Of a stretch of DNA of 64,000 bases, positions 17,034-25,797 are shown piece after piece. The stretch is from SZUA-584 sp040768905 (lineage in GTDB: Bacteria; Bacillota; Clostridia; Christensenellales; SZUA-584): the NCBI GenBank assembly GCA_040768905.1, contig JAXGMA010000001.1, positions 2,356,001 to 2,420,000 of the forward strand. The letters are read 5' to 3'. The notes below the pieces were generated by a model. That model did not search any database, was not told the origin of the DNA, and worked only from the letters and a program-made list of their open reading frames with translations. The position numbers and the translations under genes were made by a program. Position 1 is the stretch's first letter. Each line of letters opens with the position of its first letter.

Positions 17034-17408
17034 CTAAGGCGCGGCGATAAGAACGCAGGCCTGCACAGATTCTATCTCAAGGTCTTTGGCCAGCGCGATC
17101 AATTCATCATCATAACTTCCGGGCTGAAACCATGCGTATTTGATGCCAAGGCCTGCCGCCTGTTTTAGGATATCCATGCCGATCTTGGGGGCAACGACCA
17201 TACTGATCACTTGCGGGGTTTCCGGCAATGAGGAGAGGCTTTCATAGCATTTGTCACCGTCGATAGCGTCATATGCCGGATTGACAGCATATACCCTGTA
17301 GCCTTTGTTTTTCAGATGTACATATAGCTTGTACCCGTATTTTTGTTTGTTTTGAGTTGCACCCACAACCGCCCACATATTTTTTTCGAGCATGACGTCT
17401 TCGAACAT
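17034..17408 (-). CDS. CoA-binding domain protein (YccU-like)
   Basis: A 124-residue Rossmann-type protein of the CoA_binding_2 family. WAVVGATQNKQKYGYKLYVHLKNKGYRVYAVNP is the nucleotide-binding strand-loop-helix region, and KYAWFQPGS marks the second conserved block. It starts 35 bases after the acyl-CoA dehydrogenase with AGGAGG, so the two form an operon. Its ligand and role are unknown. Confidence 0.85.
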   Translation of the reverse strand: MFEDVMLEKNMWAVVGATQNKQKYGYKLYVHLKNKGYRVYAVNPAYDAIDGDKCYESLSSLPETPQVISMVVAPKIGMDILKQAAGLGIKYAWFQPGSYDDELIALAKDLEIESVQACVLIAAP

Positions 17409-17443
17409 TTCTGCCTCCTTGTCAGTGTAGTATAATATATTTT

Positions 17444-18589
17444 TTATTGCTGAGGGATCGTGTATGCAGCAATCACCATTTTCTGCACCTCGCTGGTGCC
17501 TTCATAGATCTCGGTTATTTTGGCATCGCGCATCATGCGTTCAATCGGATGATCCTTGGTATACCCATATCCGCCGTGCATCTGCAAGCAGCAGGTCGTG
17601 ACAGCCATCGCCGTTTCCGACGCGAAAAGCTTGGCCATCGCCGCTTCCTCGGAAAACCGATTTCTCGTGTCCTTGGCGGCAGCAGCGCGGTAAACAAGCA
17701 GCCTGGCGGCTTCAATCCTTGTTTTCATCGACGCGAGCTTGAATTGGGTGTTCTGAAACGCGGTGATAGGACGGCCGAATTGTATGCGTTTATTTGTGTA
17801 TGCAACCGTCTGATCAAAGGCACCCTGCGCAATGCCCAGTGCCTGCGCGGCAATGCCGGTGCGTCCGCCGTCAAGCGTGTGCAAAGCGATTTTATAGCCC
17901 GCATTGAGTTCCCCTAATAAATTGGACTTCGGGACTACACAGTTGTCAAAAAATATCTCATGCTGCGAGGAACCGCGTATACCCATTTTACGGATCATCC
18001 GGCCTATACGCAACCCCGGAAAATCTTTCTCAACAATGAAAGCGGAAAGGCCTTTTGTGCCCAGGCCGGGGTCTGTCGCAGCAAAAACAATATACGTATC
18101 GGCATACCCGGCATTGGTGATAAATATCTTGCCGCCGCGAAGTATAAAATGGCCATCCGTAAACTCTGCTGTTGTTTTTAAGTGGGTTAAGTCTGTGCCC
18201 GAATCAGGTTCGGTCAAAGCAAATGCGCCGAGCGCTTTGCCCTGTGCGAGAGGTTTTAAGAATTGCGACTTCTGATTTTCTGATCCTTGGCTGTATATCG
18301 TATCAGCACAAAGGAAGGTATGCGTTGACACGATCACGCCGGTGCTTGCACACGCCTTGCTCAATTCTTCAATACAAAGGATGGTTGTCAAACTGTCTTT
18401 GTTCTGGCCGCCGTATTCACGCGAAAACGGCAAACCAAGCCAGCCGCGCTCTCCAAGCTCTTTGACTGTCTGGACCGGAAACTCCTCCCGCTCGTCGATA
18501 CCCTGTGCGAGAGGTTTCACTTTTGATTCGGCAAAAAGCCTGAACTGCGCTCTTGCCTCCTGCTGTGCCGCATTTAATAAAAAATCCAT
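17444..18589 (-). CDS. Acyl-CoA dehydrogenase (short-chain type)
   Basis: A 381-residue FAD flavoenzyme that introduces the alpha-beta double bond in acyl-CoA. Family blocks are present: GALGAFALTEPDSGTD, the flavin-contact region around ITNAGYAD, and the catalytic base Glu363 in IYEGTSEVQ, the position used by butyryl-CoA dehydrogenases. No electron-transfer flavoprotein genes are adjacent. The start ATG has GAGG upstream. It is cotranscribed with the CoA-binding gene. Confidence 0.92.
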   Translation of the reverse strand: MDFLLNAAQQEARAQFRLFAESKVKPLAQGIDEREEFPVQTVKELGERGWLGLPFSREYGGQNKDSLTTILCIEELSKACASTGVIVSTHTFLCADTIYSQGSENQKSQFLKPLAQGKALGAFALTEPDSGTDLTHLKTTAEFTDGHFILRGGKIFITNAGYADTYIVFAATDPGLGTKGLSAFIVEKDFPGLRIGRMIRKMGIRGSSQHEIFFDNCVVPKSNLLGELNAGYKIALHTLDGGRTGIAAQALGIAQGAFDQTVAYTNKRIQFGRPITAFQNTQFKLASMKTRIEAARLLVYRAAAAKDTRNRFSEEAAMAKLFASETAMAVTTCCLQMHGGYGYTKDHPIERMMRDAKITEIYEGTSEVQKMVIAAYTIPQQ

Positions 18590-18880
18590 AAAGCAAACCT
18601 CAATGTCTCAACTTACAAACCATTATAACAAATTATCCAATATGTTGTAGATAATTTTACTTTAAAATGTTTGCGGTGTGTTACGACCCAGCATAAAGGC
18701 CGATAAGACAACCCATATATATATCAAAAATCAAAGAAATACGTGTCAAAAAAAGTAGAGTATGACTAATAAATGAATGATGAGCCATGCCAAAACCACA
18801 ATAAATATAAATAAATATAATAAAAAAGCCTATTATAATATAAAATAAATAAAAAATAATAAGAAATAAAAAGATATTAG
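18590..18880. other. AT-rich intergenic region
   Basis: No gene is recognised. It contains A/T runs and AATAAATATAAATAA-like repeats between two divergent transcription units. An open minus-strand frame here is an effect of composition. Confidence 0.6.
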
Positions 18881-18909
18881 TTGACATACGGTTATAGCTG
18901 ACTTATACT
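18881..18909 (+). promoter_or_regulatory. Promoter of the first sugar ABC operon
   Basis: TTGACA, 17 bases, TATACT, embedded in AT-rich DNA about 110 bases before the ATPase gene. Confidence 0.8.
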
Positions 18910-19020
18910 TTACACGTAAAATGCTCAATTCAAAACACCGATTATGATGTCAATGTACATCAAACTGATATACCAAAAGAAATAAGAAACAGCGTGAAAT
19001 GCAAGAAAGGATTGAGTTTT

Positions 19021-20526
19021 TTGGATAACATTCTTGAAATGCACGAGATATCAAAAAGTTTTTTTGGCGTCAAGGTGCTCAATAAAGTCAATTTTAATGT
19101 TCGCAAGAATGAGATACATGCCATTTGTGGTGAAAACGGAGCCGGAAAGTCCACGCTGATGAAGATATTGCTGGGTGTCTATACCAAGGATGACGGCGAG
19201 ATCTATTTCAAGGGAAACAAGCTGCCGGCCATGTCTATTATCGGTGCTCGTGATTTGGGGATATCTATGATCTTTCAGGAGATCAATCTTGTGAACGACT
19301 TGTCTGTGGCTCAGAATATATTTCTTAACAGAGAACGTTCATCGCGTTTATGTACAATTAATGAAAAAGAGATGGTCCAGCTTTCAAAAGACATACTTCG
19401 AGATATCGAAGATATTGACCCGGCGCAGAAAGCTGGAAATCTGGGGATCGCACAAAAACAGATCATTGAGATTGTCAAGGCGATCTCGTTCAATTCCGAA
19501 CTGATCATCATGGATGAACCAACGGCGGTGCTCACTCAAAATGAAGTAGAAATGCTTTTTGATTTGATGAGAAAGCTCAAGAATAATGGTGTGACCATCA
19601 TTTATATATCTCATCGCTTAAGAGAGATCAAAGAGATCTGTGACAGGGTCACGGTGCTTAAAGACGGCGAGTATGTCTGTACCAAGGAGTGCGCCGATGT
19701 TTCCGAAAGAGACATCGCAAAACTGATGGTCGGGCGTGAGCTGCAGCATTGCCAGCCCGGCGTGCTTGATTATGATAAAGAAGAAGAAGTGTTGCGCGTT
19801 GAAAATGTTTCATACAAAAAATATGTGAAAAATATAAGCTTCTCAGTGTATAAGGGGGAAGTGCTGGGATTCTATGGTTTGGTGGGCGCAGGCAGGACGG
19901 AACTTGCGGAAATACTTTTTGGTATCAACCAGCCGGACAGCGGCCTTATTTATCTGCATGGCGAAGAGACCCGCATAACTTCGGCGATGGATGCCATCAA
20001 AAAGAAGTTTGCATTTGCTACAGAAGACAGAAAGAAAAACGGGCTTTTTTTAGGGCGGAACATACGAGAAAACACAATGGTCGTCAGGAACCTTGTGGAC
20101 AAGGGAGCTCTTATAAGAAGACAATATGAGCACAAAAATACAGACGAGATGCGCCAAAAATTCAATATACGCTATGCGGCCCAGGAGATGGAAGTTAAGA
20201 ATCTAAGCGGAGGCAACCAGCAGAAAATCGTTTTGAGTAAATGGATATTGTCTGATGCAGAAATCATTATCGCGGATGAGCCCACAAGAGGCGTTGATGT
20301 CGGGTCAAGAAAAGAGATCTATGAATTTATCCATTCTCTTTCAGCCCAGGGGAAAACGATCATCATCATTTCATCGGATATACCCGAATTATTGGAAACG
20401 TGTCACCGCATCATCATCATGCATCTTGGCGAAATCACAGGAGAATTAAAAGCAGATGAAGCATCTGAAGAAAGAATCATTATTTCCGCAACGGGAATCG
20501 AGAAAGGGGCAGCTGTTCAATGTTAA
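19021..20526 (+). CDS. Sugar ABC transporter ATPase (RbsA-type, tandem NBDs)
   Basis: A 501-residue protein with two nucleotide-binding domains. The first has Walker A GENGAGKST, signature LGIAQKQ and Walker B LIIMDEPTAVLT. The second has the degenerate Walker A GLVGAGRTEL, signature LSGGNQQK and DEPTRGVDVG. This is the RbsA/MglA/AraG architecture. The TTG at 19021 is the likely start (AAGAAAGGA nine bases upstream; typical DNILEMHEISKSF beginning); GTG at 18994 would add nine residues. It overlaps the permease gene by seven bases. Confidence 0.92.
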   Translation: MDNILEMHEISKSFFGVKVLNKVNFNVRKNEIHAICGENGAGKSTLMKILLGVYTKDDGEIYFKGNKLPAMSIIGARDLGISMIFQEINLVNDLSVAQNIFLNRERSSRLCTINEKEMVQLSKDILRDIEDIDPAQKAGNLGIAQKQIIEIVKAISFNSELIIMDEPTAVLTQNEVEMLFDLMRKLKNNGVTIIYISHRLREIKEICDRVTVLKDGEYVCTKECADVSERDIAKLMVGRELQHCQPGVLDYDKEEEVLRVENVSYKKYVKNISFSVYKGEVLGFYGLVGAGRTELAEILFGINQPDSGLIYLHGEETRITSAMDAIKKKFAFATEDRKKNGLFLGRNIRENTMVVRNLVDKGALIRRQYEHKNTDEMRQKFNIRYAAQEMEVKNLSGGNQQKIVLSKWILSDAEIIIADEPTRGVDVGSRKEIYEFIHSLSAQGKTIIIISSDIPELLETCHRIIIMHLGEITGELKADEASEERIIISATGIEKGAAVQC

Positions 20527-21482
20527 ACAAAAACCTTTCAGCTATAGGGTTTGTGAAAAGGATGTGGAAAGAAGCCAGTTACATCATTGCTTTGATCGTC
20601 TTGATCATCTTTGCATCTATAGCCAGCAGTTCGTTCTTGCAGCTAACCAACGTCATGAATATCTTAAGGCAGGCTTCTATCGTCGGCATCATCTCGCTAG
20701 GGATGACTTTTGTGATCATCTCGGGCGGCATTGATTTGTCTGTCGGCTCAGTTCTTGCAGTCACCGGTGCCATATTGCTCTCCCTTCAGATATCGGGCAT
20801 ACCAACCTGGATATGCATAATCATCGCGTGCCTTGCAAGTGCATTTATCGGATTCATTAACGGCTTTGTGATATCAAAGGCAAGGCTCGCGCCATTTATT
20901 GTGACATTGGCGACCATGACGATTGCAAGATCGCTGGTCATCTTTATCACGGACGGCGCCAATATCATAGGCAATCTGGCGGATAAAGGGTTTGCGAATA
21001 TCGGCGGGGGGAAGATATGGGTGATACCCGTGCCAGTGCTTATATTTGCAGTGCTGGTCATTATTATGGCCTTTATTCTAAATAAGACGAAATTCGGAAG
21101 ATATGTGTATGCGGTAGGCGGCAACGAGGAAACGGCTTTGTATTCGGGCATTCGCGTTGACCGGATCAAGATCGCAACATATTCGCTGCTTGGTTTGATG
21201 GTCGGGATCGCCTCTACCATTGAAGCTTCACGGCTTGCCTCAGTGACATCAACTTCCTCAGGCCTTTATTATGAGATGGACAGTATCGCGGCTGTTATTA
21301 TCGGTGGAACGCCGCTGTCAGGCGGAAGAGGTAAGATCTACGGCACGGTGGTTGGCGTCATCATCCTCGCGATCATTGGAAACATCATGAATCTTGTGAA
21401 TGTTTCGCCGTATTTGACCGGGACAGTCAAAGGCATCATCATTATCGTTGCTGTCATGATCCAAAGAAGAGAAAAGGCATAA
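20520..21482 (+). CDS. Sugar ABC transporter permease (RbsC-type)
   Basis: A 320-residue membrane protein with 8-10 helices of the branched-chain/ribose permease family, including the block SLGMTFVIISGGIDLSVGS and the cytoplasmic coupling region YAVGGNEETALYSGI. It forms a transporter with the overlapping ATPase and the lipoprotein encoded 40 bases later. The sugar is not identifiable from sequence. Confidence 0.93.
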   Translation: MLNKNLSAIGFVKRMWKEASYIIALIVLIIFASIASSSFLQLTNVMNILRQASIVGIISLGMTFVIISGGIDLSVGSVLAVTGAILLSLQISGIPTWICIIIACLASAFIGFINGFVISKARLAPFIVTLATMTIARSLVIFITDGANIIGNLADKGFANIGGGKIWVIPVPVLIFAVLVIIMAFILNKTKFGRYVYAVGGNEETALYSGIRVDRIKIATYSLLGLMVGIASTIEASRLASVTSTSSGLYYEMDSIAAVIIGGTPLSGGRGKIYGTVVGVIILAIIGNIMNLVNVSPYLTGTVKGIIIIVAVMIQRREKA

Positions 21483-21521
21483 AAAAGTTATAATGCTTTA
21501 ATAAAAAAGGAGGAAAATCAA

Positions 21522-22619
21522 ATGCGTATCAAAAAAATGATCACCTTGTTGATTGCCGTTATGCTCATCGTAGCTATGGTTGGATGTGACCAACAGGCAA
21601 CTGCAGGTGATACAGAACAAGCTGCAGATCAAGCGCCAACTGTTGTCGAAAAGGCCGTCGATGCAGCTTCGGATGAAGTGGCGACACAAACCACCGAAAG
21701 GGAACCCAAGAGGCAACCGAAAAACGGTGAAAAGTATGTCATCGGCGTATCGCTGCCGTCTCCGGACAATCAGTGGGTCGCGGGCGTTATCCAGAATGCC
21801 AAAACACAGGCGGAACTGGACAAGGACAAATTCGACATCACGATCACAACTGCGAACAACCCTTCAAAACAGGTGTCAGATGTTGAGGATCTTCTTGTGA
21901 AGAATCCTGATGCTATGGTCATCTTCCCGATCGAATCTGCACCGCTCACACCTATTGCAGAAAAAGTCTTTCAGGAAGGCATCCCTCTGGTGATCCTCAC
22001 AAGAGGCATCGAAAGCAATTCCTATGACAGCTTCATCCGTGGCGACGATTATGCAGGCGGCATTAACGCTGCGCACTACATCGGCAAGAGGCTGAACGGA
22101 CAAGGTAAAGTTGTCATCATGCGGTCATCACCTTCCGCAATCACCGACATGCGTGCCGCAGGCTTTGAAGAGACGCGCGCTAAATATTATCCCGGGCTAG
22201 AGATCATTGCAACGGGAGAAGGCCAGTTCGCAAGAGAACCTGCCATGAAAGCCATGGAGAATATACTGCAGGCAAACCCGAAAATTGATGCGGTCTATTC
22301 TATGGATGATGAGCAGTCCTTAGGATGTATTGCAGCAATCAAGGACGCAGGCCGTGAAGGCGAGATGTTCGTGACCGGTTTTGGCGGCAATAAAGCTGCG
22401 ATCGAGATGCTGATGAGCAACGATCCGCTTTATGGCGCAACCTTTTTCTACACACCGCTTCAGGGCGGCAGTGCAGTCAAGCTCGCAGCACTGATGGCGA
22501 TGGGGCTTGGAATGTCCGATCTGTGGGAACAGTCTGTGCCGCGTGAAATCATATTTTCTGCGGACACGATCACTTCAGAAAACGCTAAGGATTATTATAA
22601 TCCGGATTCCCAGTATTGA
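21522..22619 (+). CDS. Sugar-binding lipoprotein (type 1 periplasmic-binding fold)
   Basis: A 365-residue lipoprotein. The signal sequence ends in VAMVGC, a lipobox with acylated Cys22, followed by an Ala/Thr/Glu-rich linker to about residue 65. The ligand domain begins KYVIGVSLPSPDNQWV, as in ribose/galactose-binding proteins (Peripla_BP_4). AGGAGG precedes the ATG. It delivers substrate to the adjacent permease. It differs from the second binding protein (32274-33293), so two ligands are likely. Confidence 0.92.
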   Translation: MRIKKMITLLIAVMLIVAMVGCDQQATAGDTEQAADQAPTVVEKAVDAASDEVATQTTEREPKRQPKNGEKYVIGVSLPSPDNQWVAGVIQNAKTQAELDKDKFDITITTANNPSKQVSDVEDLLVKNPDAMVIFPIESAPLTPIAEKVFQEGIPLVILTRGIESNSYDSFIRGDDYAGGINAAHYIGKRLNGQGKVVIMRSSPSAITDMRAAGFEETRAKYYPGLEIIATGEGQFAREPAMKAMENILQANPKIDAVYSMDDEQSLGCIAAIKDAGREGEMFVTGFGGNKAAIEMLMSNDPLYGATFFYTPLQGGSAVKLAALMAMGLGMSDLWEQSVPREIIFSADTITSENAKDYYNPDSQY

Positions 22620-22635
22620 TTTAGATGCAAACAAA

Positions 22636-22671
22636 AGCCCTGAGCTACAAAACGCTGCTCGGGGCTTTTTC
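22636..22671 (+). terminator. Terminator of the first ABC operon
   Basis: A 10-bp stem with one G-U pair (AGCCCTGAGC / GCTCGGGGCT), an 11-base loop and a T5 tail. Confidence 0.85.
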
Positions 22672-22792
22672 TCCTTAGATGAGAAGCGTTAAAATGATTG
22701 TAAGATGGCACAAATATATCTATAAAAACATGATAGTTTCGTTTATAATAAGAAATAAGCCTGATATAACGTGGAAGGAGTAAATACAAGCC

Positions 22793-23569
22793 ATGTTCCA
22801 AGCGCAAAGAATAGAAACGCTCAAAAATATTTTGCTTGAGAAAAAATCTGTAGATGTTTCGACATTGACGTCCGCGCTGGATGTGAGCGATGTGACCGTC
22901 CGCAAATATCTTGATATCCTTGAGGCAGAAGGGTTTTTAAAGAAAATGCACGGCGGGGCTATTTTGGCAGAAGCATATGACGATCAGGACAACTTTGATG
23001 ACGAAGAAACGATTTTAGAGTTTCAAGCCAAAGAGCAGATCGCAGAGCTGGCTATGACCTGTATCGAAGACGGTGACAGTATATTTCTCGGGCCGGGGAC
23101 GACTTGTTACCTTTTGTCAAAAAAGCTTGGCTCCTTTAAGAATATTACGGTTGTGACGAATAACGTCAACGCACTTGAACATATTGCTCCGGTGGTCAGG
23201 ACTTTGTATTTTATAGGCGGAGAAATCGTCTGCAGGGACGGCCTTATGTATTCATACGGACAAAAGGCTATCAATCAACTGGATGGGATATTTGTTCAGA
23301 AAGCATTTATCAGTGTAGCGGGCGTGGACCTATTTGCCGGGCTTACCATCAATGATATCAGACAGGTGGAAATCTTTCATAAAGTGGAGTCCATTTCTCG
23401 GCAGCAGATTGTCCTTGCCGACCATAACAAATTCAATAAAATCGGTTTGCACCATATCATGCCTATTGATAAGATCAAAATATATATTTCGAACGAAAAA
23501 CTGGACAGTGAATACAAAAAGTATTTCTATGAAAATGACATCAAGATACTCACCTCGTATGACATATAA
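22793..23569 (+). CDS. DeoR-family transcriptional regulator
   Basis: A 258-residue repressor type. The N-terminal helix-turn-helix (QRIETLKNILLEKKSVDVSTL, then VSDVTVRKYLDILEAEGFL and KMHGGAIL) is the DeoR signature. The C-terminal DeoRC domain binds a sugar phosphate (GPGTTCYLL; NNVNALEHI; IGGEIV; FISVAGVDL; ADHNKF). It probably responds to a phosphorylated intermediate of the imported sugar and controls the flanking ABC genes. The ATPase gene that follows begins ten bases after its stop. Confidence 0.92.
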   Translation: MFQAQRIETLKNILLEKKSVDVSTLTSALDVSDVTVRKYLDILEAEGFLKKMHGGAILAEAYDDQDNFDDEETILEFQAKEQIAELAMTCIEDGDSIFLGPGTTCYLLSKKLGSFKNITVVTNNVNALEHIAPVVRTLYFIGGEIVCRDGLMYSYGQKAINQLDGIFVQKAFISVAGVDLFAGLTINDIRQVEIFHKVESISRQQIVLADHNKFNKIGLHHIMPIDKIKIYISNEKLDSEYKKYFYENDIKILTSYDI

Positions 23570-23578
23570 GGTGAATGC

Positions 23579-25084
23579 ATGACCAGGGCTTTTATTGAAA
23601 TGAAGAATATATGCAAGCAATTCAACGGGCAGCATGTATTAAAGAATGCTCATTTTTCGATACAGCGCGGCGAGGTGTGTTCCATACTGGGTGAAAACGG
23701 CGCAGGGAAGACCACGCTGATGAAAATTCTAGCGGGCGTGATTTCTCAAGATTCAGGGCAGATATTTTTTGACGGGGAAGAGATCCAGCCAGGTTCAATT
23801 GCTGCTTGCAGAAAGCACGGCATCTATATGATATTTCAGGAGCCTAAGCTTATCCGTTCTTTTTCGGTTGAAAAGAACTTATTTCTCGGTAATGAGATCC
23901 GAATTAAAAACACCCCCATCATTAACAAGAAACTGCATTATATGAAAGCGAAAGAACTGCTTGATTACCTGAAGGCCGATATAGATGTCAATGCGCCGAT
24001 CGGCGAATTGTCGCATGCACAAAGGAAGATCGTCGAGATCGCAAAGGCATTGCTACTTGATGTACAGGTACTTATATTGGACGAAGTCACGGCCCCTTTT
24101 TCGGACACTGATTTAAAGAATTTCTTCACGGTCATTGAGACTCTGAAGAATGACGGCGTGGCCGTTGTGTTCATTTCGCATAATATCGAAGAAGTGATAC
24201 AGAACTCCGATCGGATCATCATCCTTCGCGACGGCGAAACAATGGAGGAAAAGCCTCAAAACCTGAAGAAAGACGTCAATCTGCTGATCGAGAAAATGGC
24301 GGGAGAAGATTATGTGAACCGCTATCCAAAAACGCGTGCAAAAAAAGGAAAGAAAATACTGGAGCTGCAAAATGTCAGCAGCAAGAAACGCACTATACGA
24401 AACGCTGATTTATACCTGCGCACAGGAGAAATCGTCGGCTTTGCCGGTCTGCGGGGGGCAGGCAAAACGACGCTTGCAAAAATGATATCAGGTATTGAGC
24501 CGATTGCAGAAGGCCGGATGCTTTATAATAACCAGCCTGTTTCGTTTAAACTGCCCTATCACGCGATAAAAAAGGGTATTGCCTATTTCAGTGAATACAA
24601 CGAACGCAACATCCATATGCTGATGGACGCGCCTGCAAATATAACCATTTCCAATTTGAACGGCGTGAAACGGCTCTTCTATGTGTACCGGAAGATGGTT
24701 ATAGATGTGACGCATTATTTTCTCAAGCATCTTAATTTCCAAATACCGGATGAAAGGCTCGAAGCACAATTTTTGAGCCGCGGAACGCAGCAGAAGCTCG
24801 CGATTTCAAAATGGCTGTTTGCAAACGCAAATGTGCTGGTCATGGATGAGCCGTCCTTAAACCTTGATATCAAGTCAAAGGTCGAGTTATACAATATCAT
24901 GAACAGATTGTCCCACAAAGGTAAAAGCATTATCATTGCTTCATCAGACCTGCGCGAGCTTTTGGGCATGTGTGGCAGAATCTATGTTTTCCGCGCAGGC
25001 AGAATTGTTGCAGAACTCAATTCAAAGGATGCCAATTCGGTGCAGTTGCTCAAATTTGCGCTTGGCAACATAGCTGCGCATTAA
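23579..25084 (+). CDS. Second RbsA-like tandem ATPase, atypical motifs, no adjacent permease
   Basis: A 501-residue tandem NBD protein. The first half has Walker A GENGAGKTT and signature LSHAQRK, but the usual DEPTAALT is DEVTAPFS. The second half has a fuller Walker A (GAGKTT) than most RbsA second domains, an altered signature LSRGTQQK and DEPSLNLDIKS in place of DEPTRGVDVG. No permease or binding protein follows. It may serve the upstream permease as an alternative or heterologous ATPase, or be regulatory. It is translationally close to the DeoR gene. Confidence 0.85.
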   Translation: MTRAFIEMKNICKQFNGQHVLKNAHFSIQRGEVCSILGENGAGKTTLMKILAGVISQDSGQIFFDGEEIQPGSIAACRKHGIYMIFQEPKLIRSFSVEKNLFLGNEIRIKNTPIINKKLHYMKAKELLDYLKADIDVNAPIGELSHAQRKIVEIAKALLLDVQVLILDEVTAPFSDTDLKNFFTVIETLKNDGVAVVFISHNIEEVIQNSDRIIILRDGETMEEKPQNLKKDVNLLIEKMAGEDYVNRYPKTRAKKGKKILELQNVSSKKRTIRNADLYLRTGEIVGFAGLRGAGKTTLAKMISGIEPIAEGRMLYNNQPVSFKLPYHAIKKGIAYFSEYNERNIHMLMDAPANITISNLNGVKRLFYVYRKMVIDVTHYFLKHLNFQIPDERLEAQFLSRGTQQKLAISKWLFANANVLVMDEPSLNLDIKSKVELYNIMNRLSHKGKSIIIASSDLRELLGMCGRIYVFRAGRIVAELNSKDANSVQLLKFALGNIAAH

Positions 25085-25141
25085 CAATCAAAGTAAATAT
25101 AAAAAATACAAATAAATAATAAAAAATTATAATATTTAGTG

Positions 25142-25170
25142 TTGACTTTTATTATAATAAATAATATAAT
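25142..25170 (+). promoter_or_regulatory. Promoter upstream of the cupin and flavoenzyme genes
   Basis: TTGACT, 17 bases, TATAAT in a strongly AT-rich stretch. Confidence 0.75.
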
Positions 25171-25276
25171 TTATAATAAATAAGTATTATTGTGCTCAAA
25201 ACAAAACAATAACGCTTAAGACAACGGGGTATTCTGGGCACAATCATAGCAAAAATAATAGACTGCGGAGGTTTAA

Positions 25277-25702
25277 ATGGCGCACATCATTAGAAACGTT
25301 GCCGAAGTTGGATACAGGGTTTTAGGAAATCTGCATGGCGGCTGTGTACTGAATGTTTGCCCTTTGATGGGCAGCTATCCGGAAGTACCCGATCTTGCCG
25401 GCAATGCGGAAGAGCTTGGTTCGCCCACGCAGTTTATTCATTACCATAAAGTGCCGCCAAAAAGCGAAATCGCCAACCATAAACATGAAGATTCCGAAGA
25501 GTGGTACTTTTTTGTGAAAGGGACCGGCGTGATGTATCTGGATGGGGATGAGCATATTGTGAAACCGGGTGATCTGATTTTGACGCAAGCCAGTGGTGTG
25601 CACGGCTTTAAAAACACAAGTGATGATTTTACGGAATTTCTGGTCAGCGAGATATATTTGAACCCAGAGAGAAAAAAGAAACACAATCAAGAAGCAAAGT
25701 AA
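25277..25702 (+). CDS. Single-domain cupin protein
   Basis: A 141-residue cupin_2 barrel. The metal ligands are visible in NHKHEDSEEWYFFVKGTG (two His and a Glu) and in the second motif SGVHGF. AGGAGG-like GGAGG precedes the ATG. It could be an isomerase, epimerase or sensor for a sugar or aromatic acid. It is probably cotranscribed with the flavoenzyme 95 bases downstream. Confidence 0.8.
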   Translation: MAHIIRNVAEVGYRVLGNLHGGCVLNVCPLMGSYPEVPDLAGNAEELGSPTQFIHYHKVPPKSEIANHKHEDSEEWYFFVKGTGVMYLDGDEHIVKPGDLILTQASGVHGFKNTSDDFTEFLVSEIYLNPERKKKHNQEAK

Positions 25703-25797
25703 ACAAGGCTGCAAAAAAATCCGTGTTATGAGGCGGCGGGGTTTTCCCATTTACAGGGAAGCTTATTTGTCATAGCTTTTGAAAGGATTGAAAAGAT

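Noticed and set aside
18681..18887. A hydrophobic 68-residue minus-strand frame
   Set aside because: Produced by AT-rich DNA; no ribosome site and it overlaps the promoter region.
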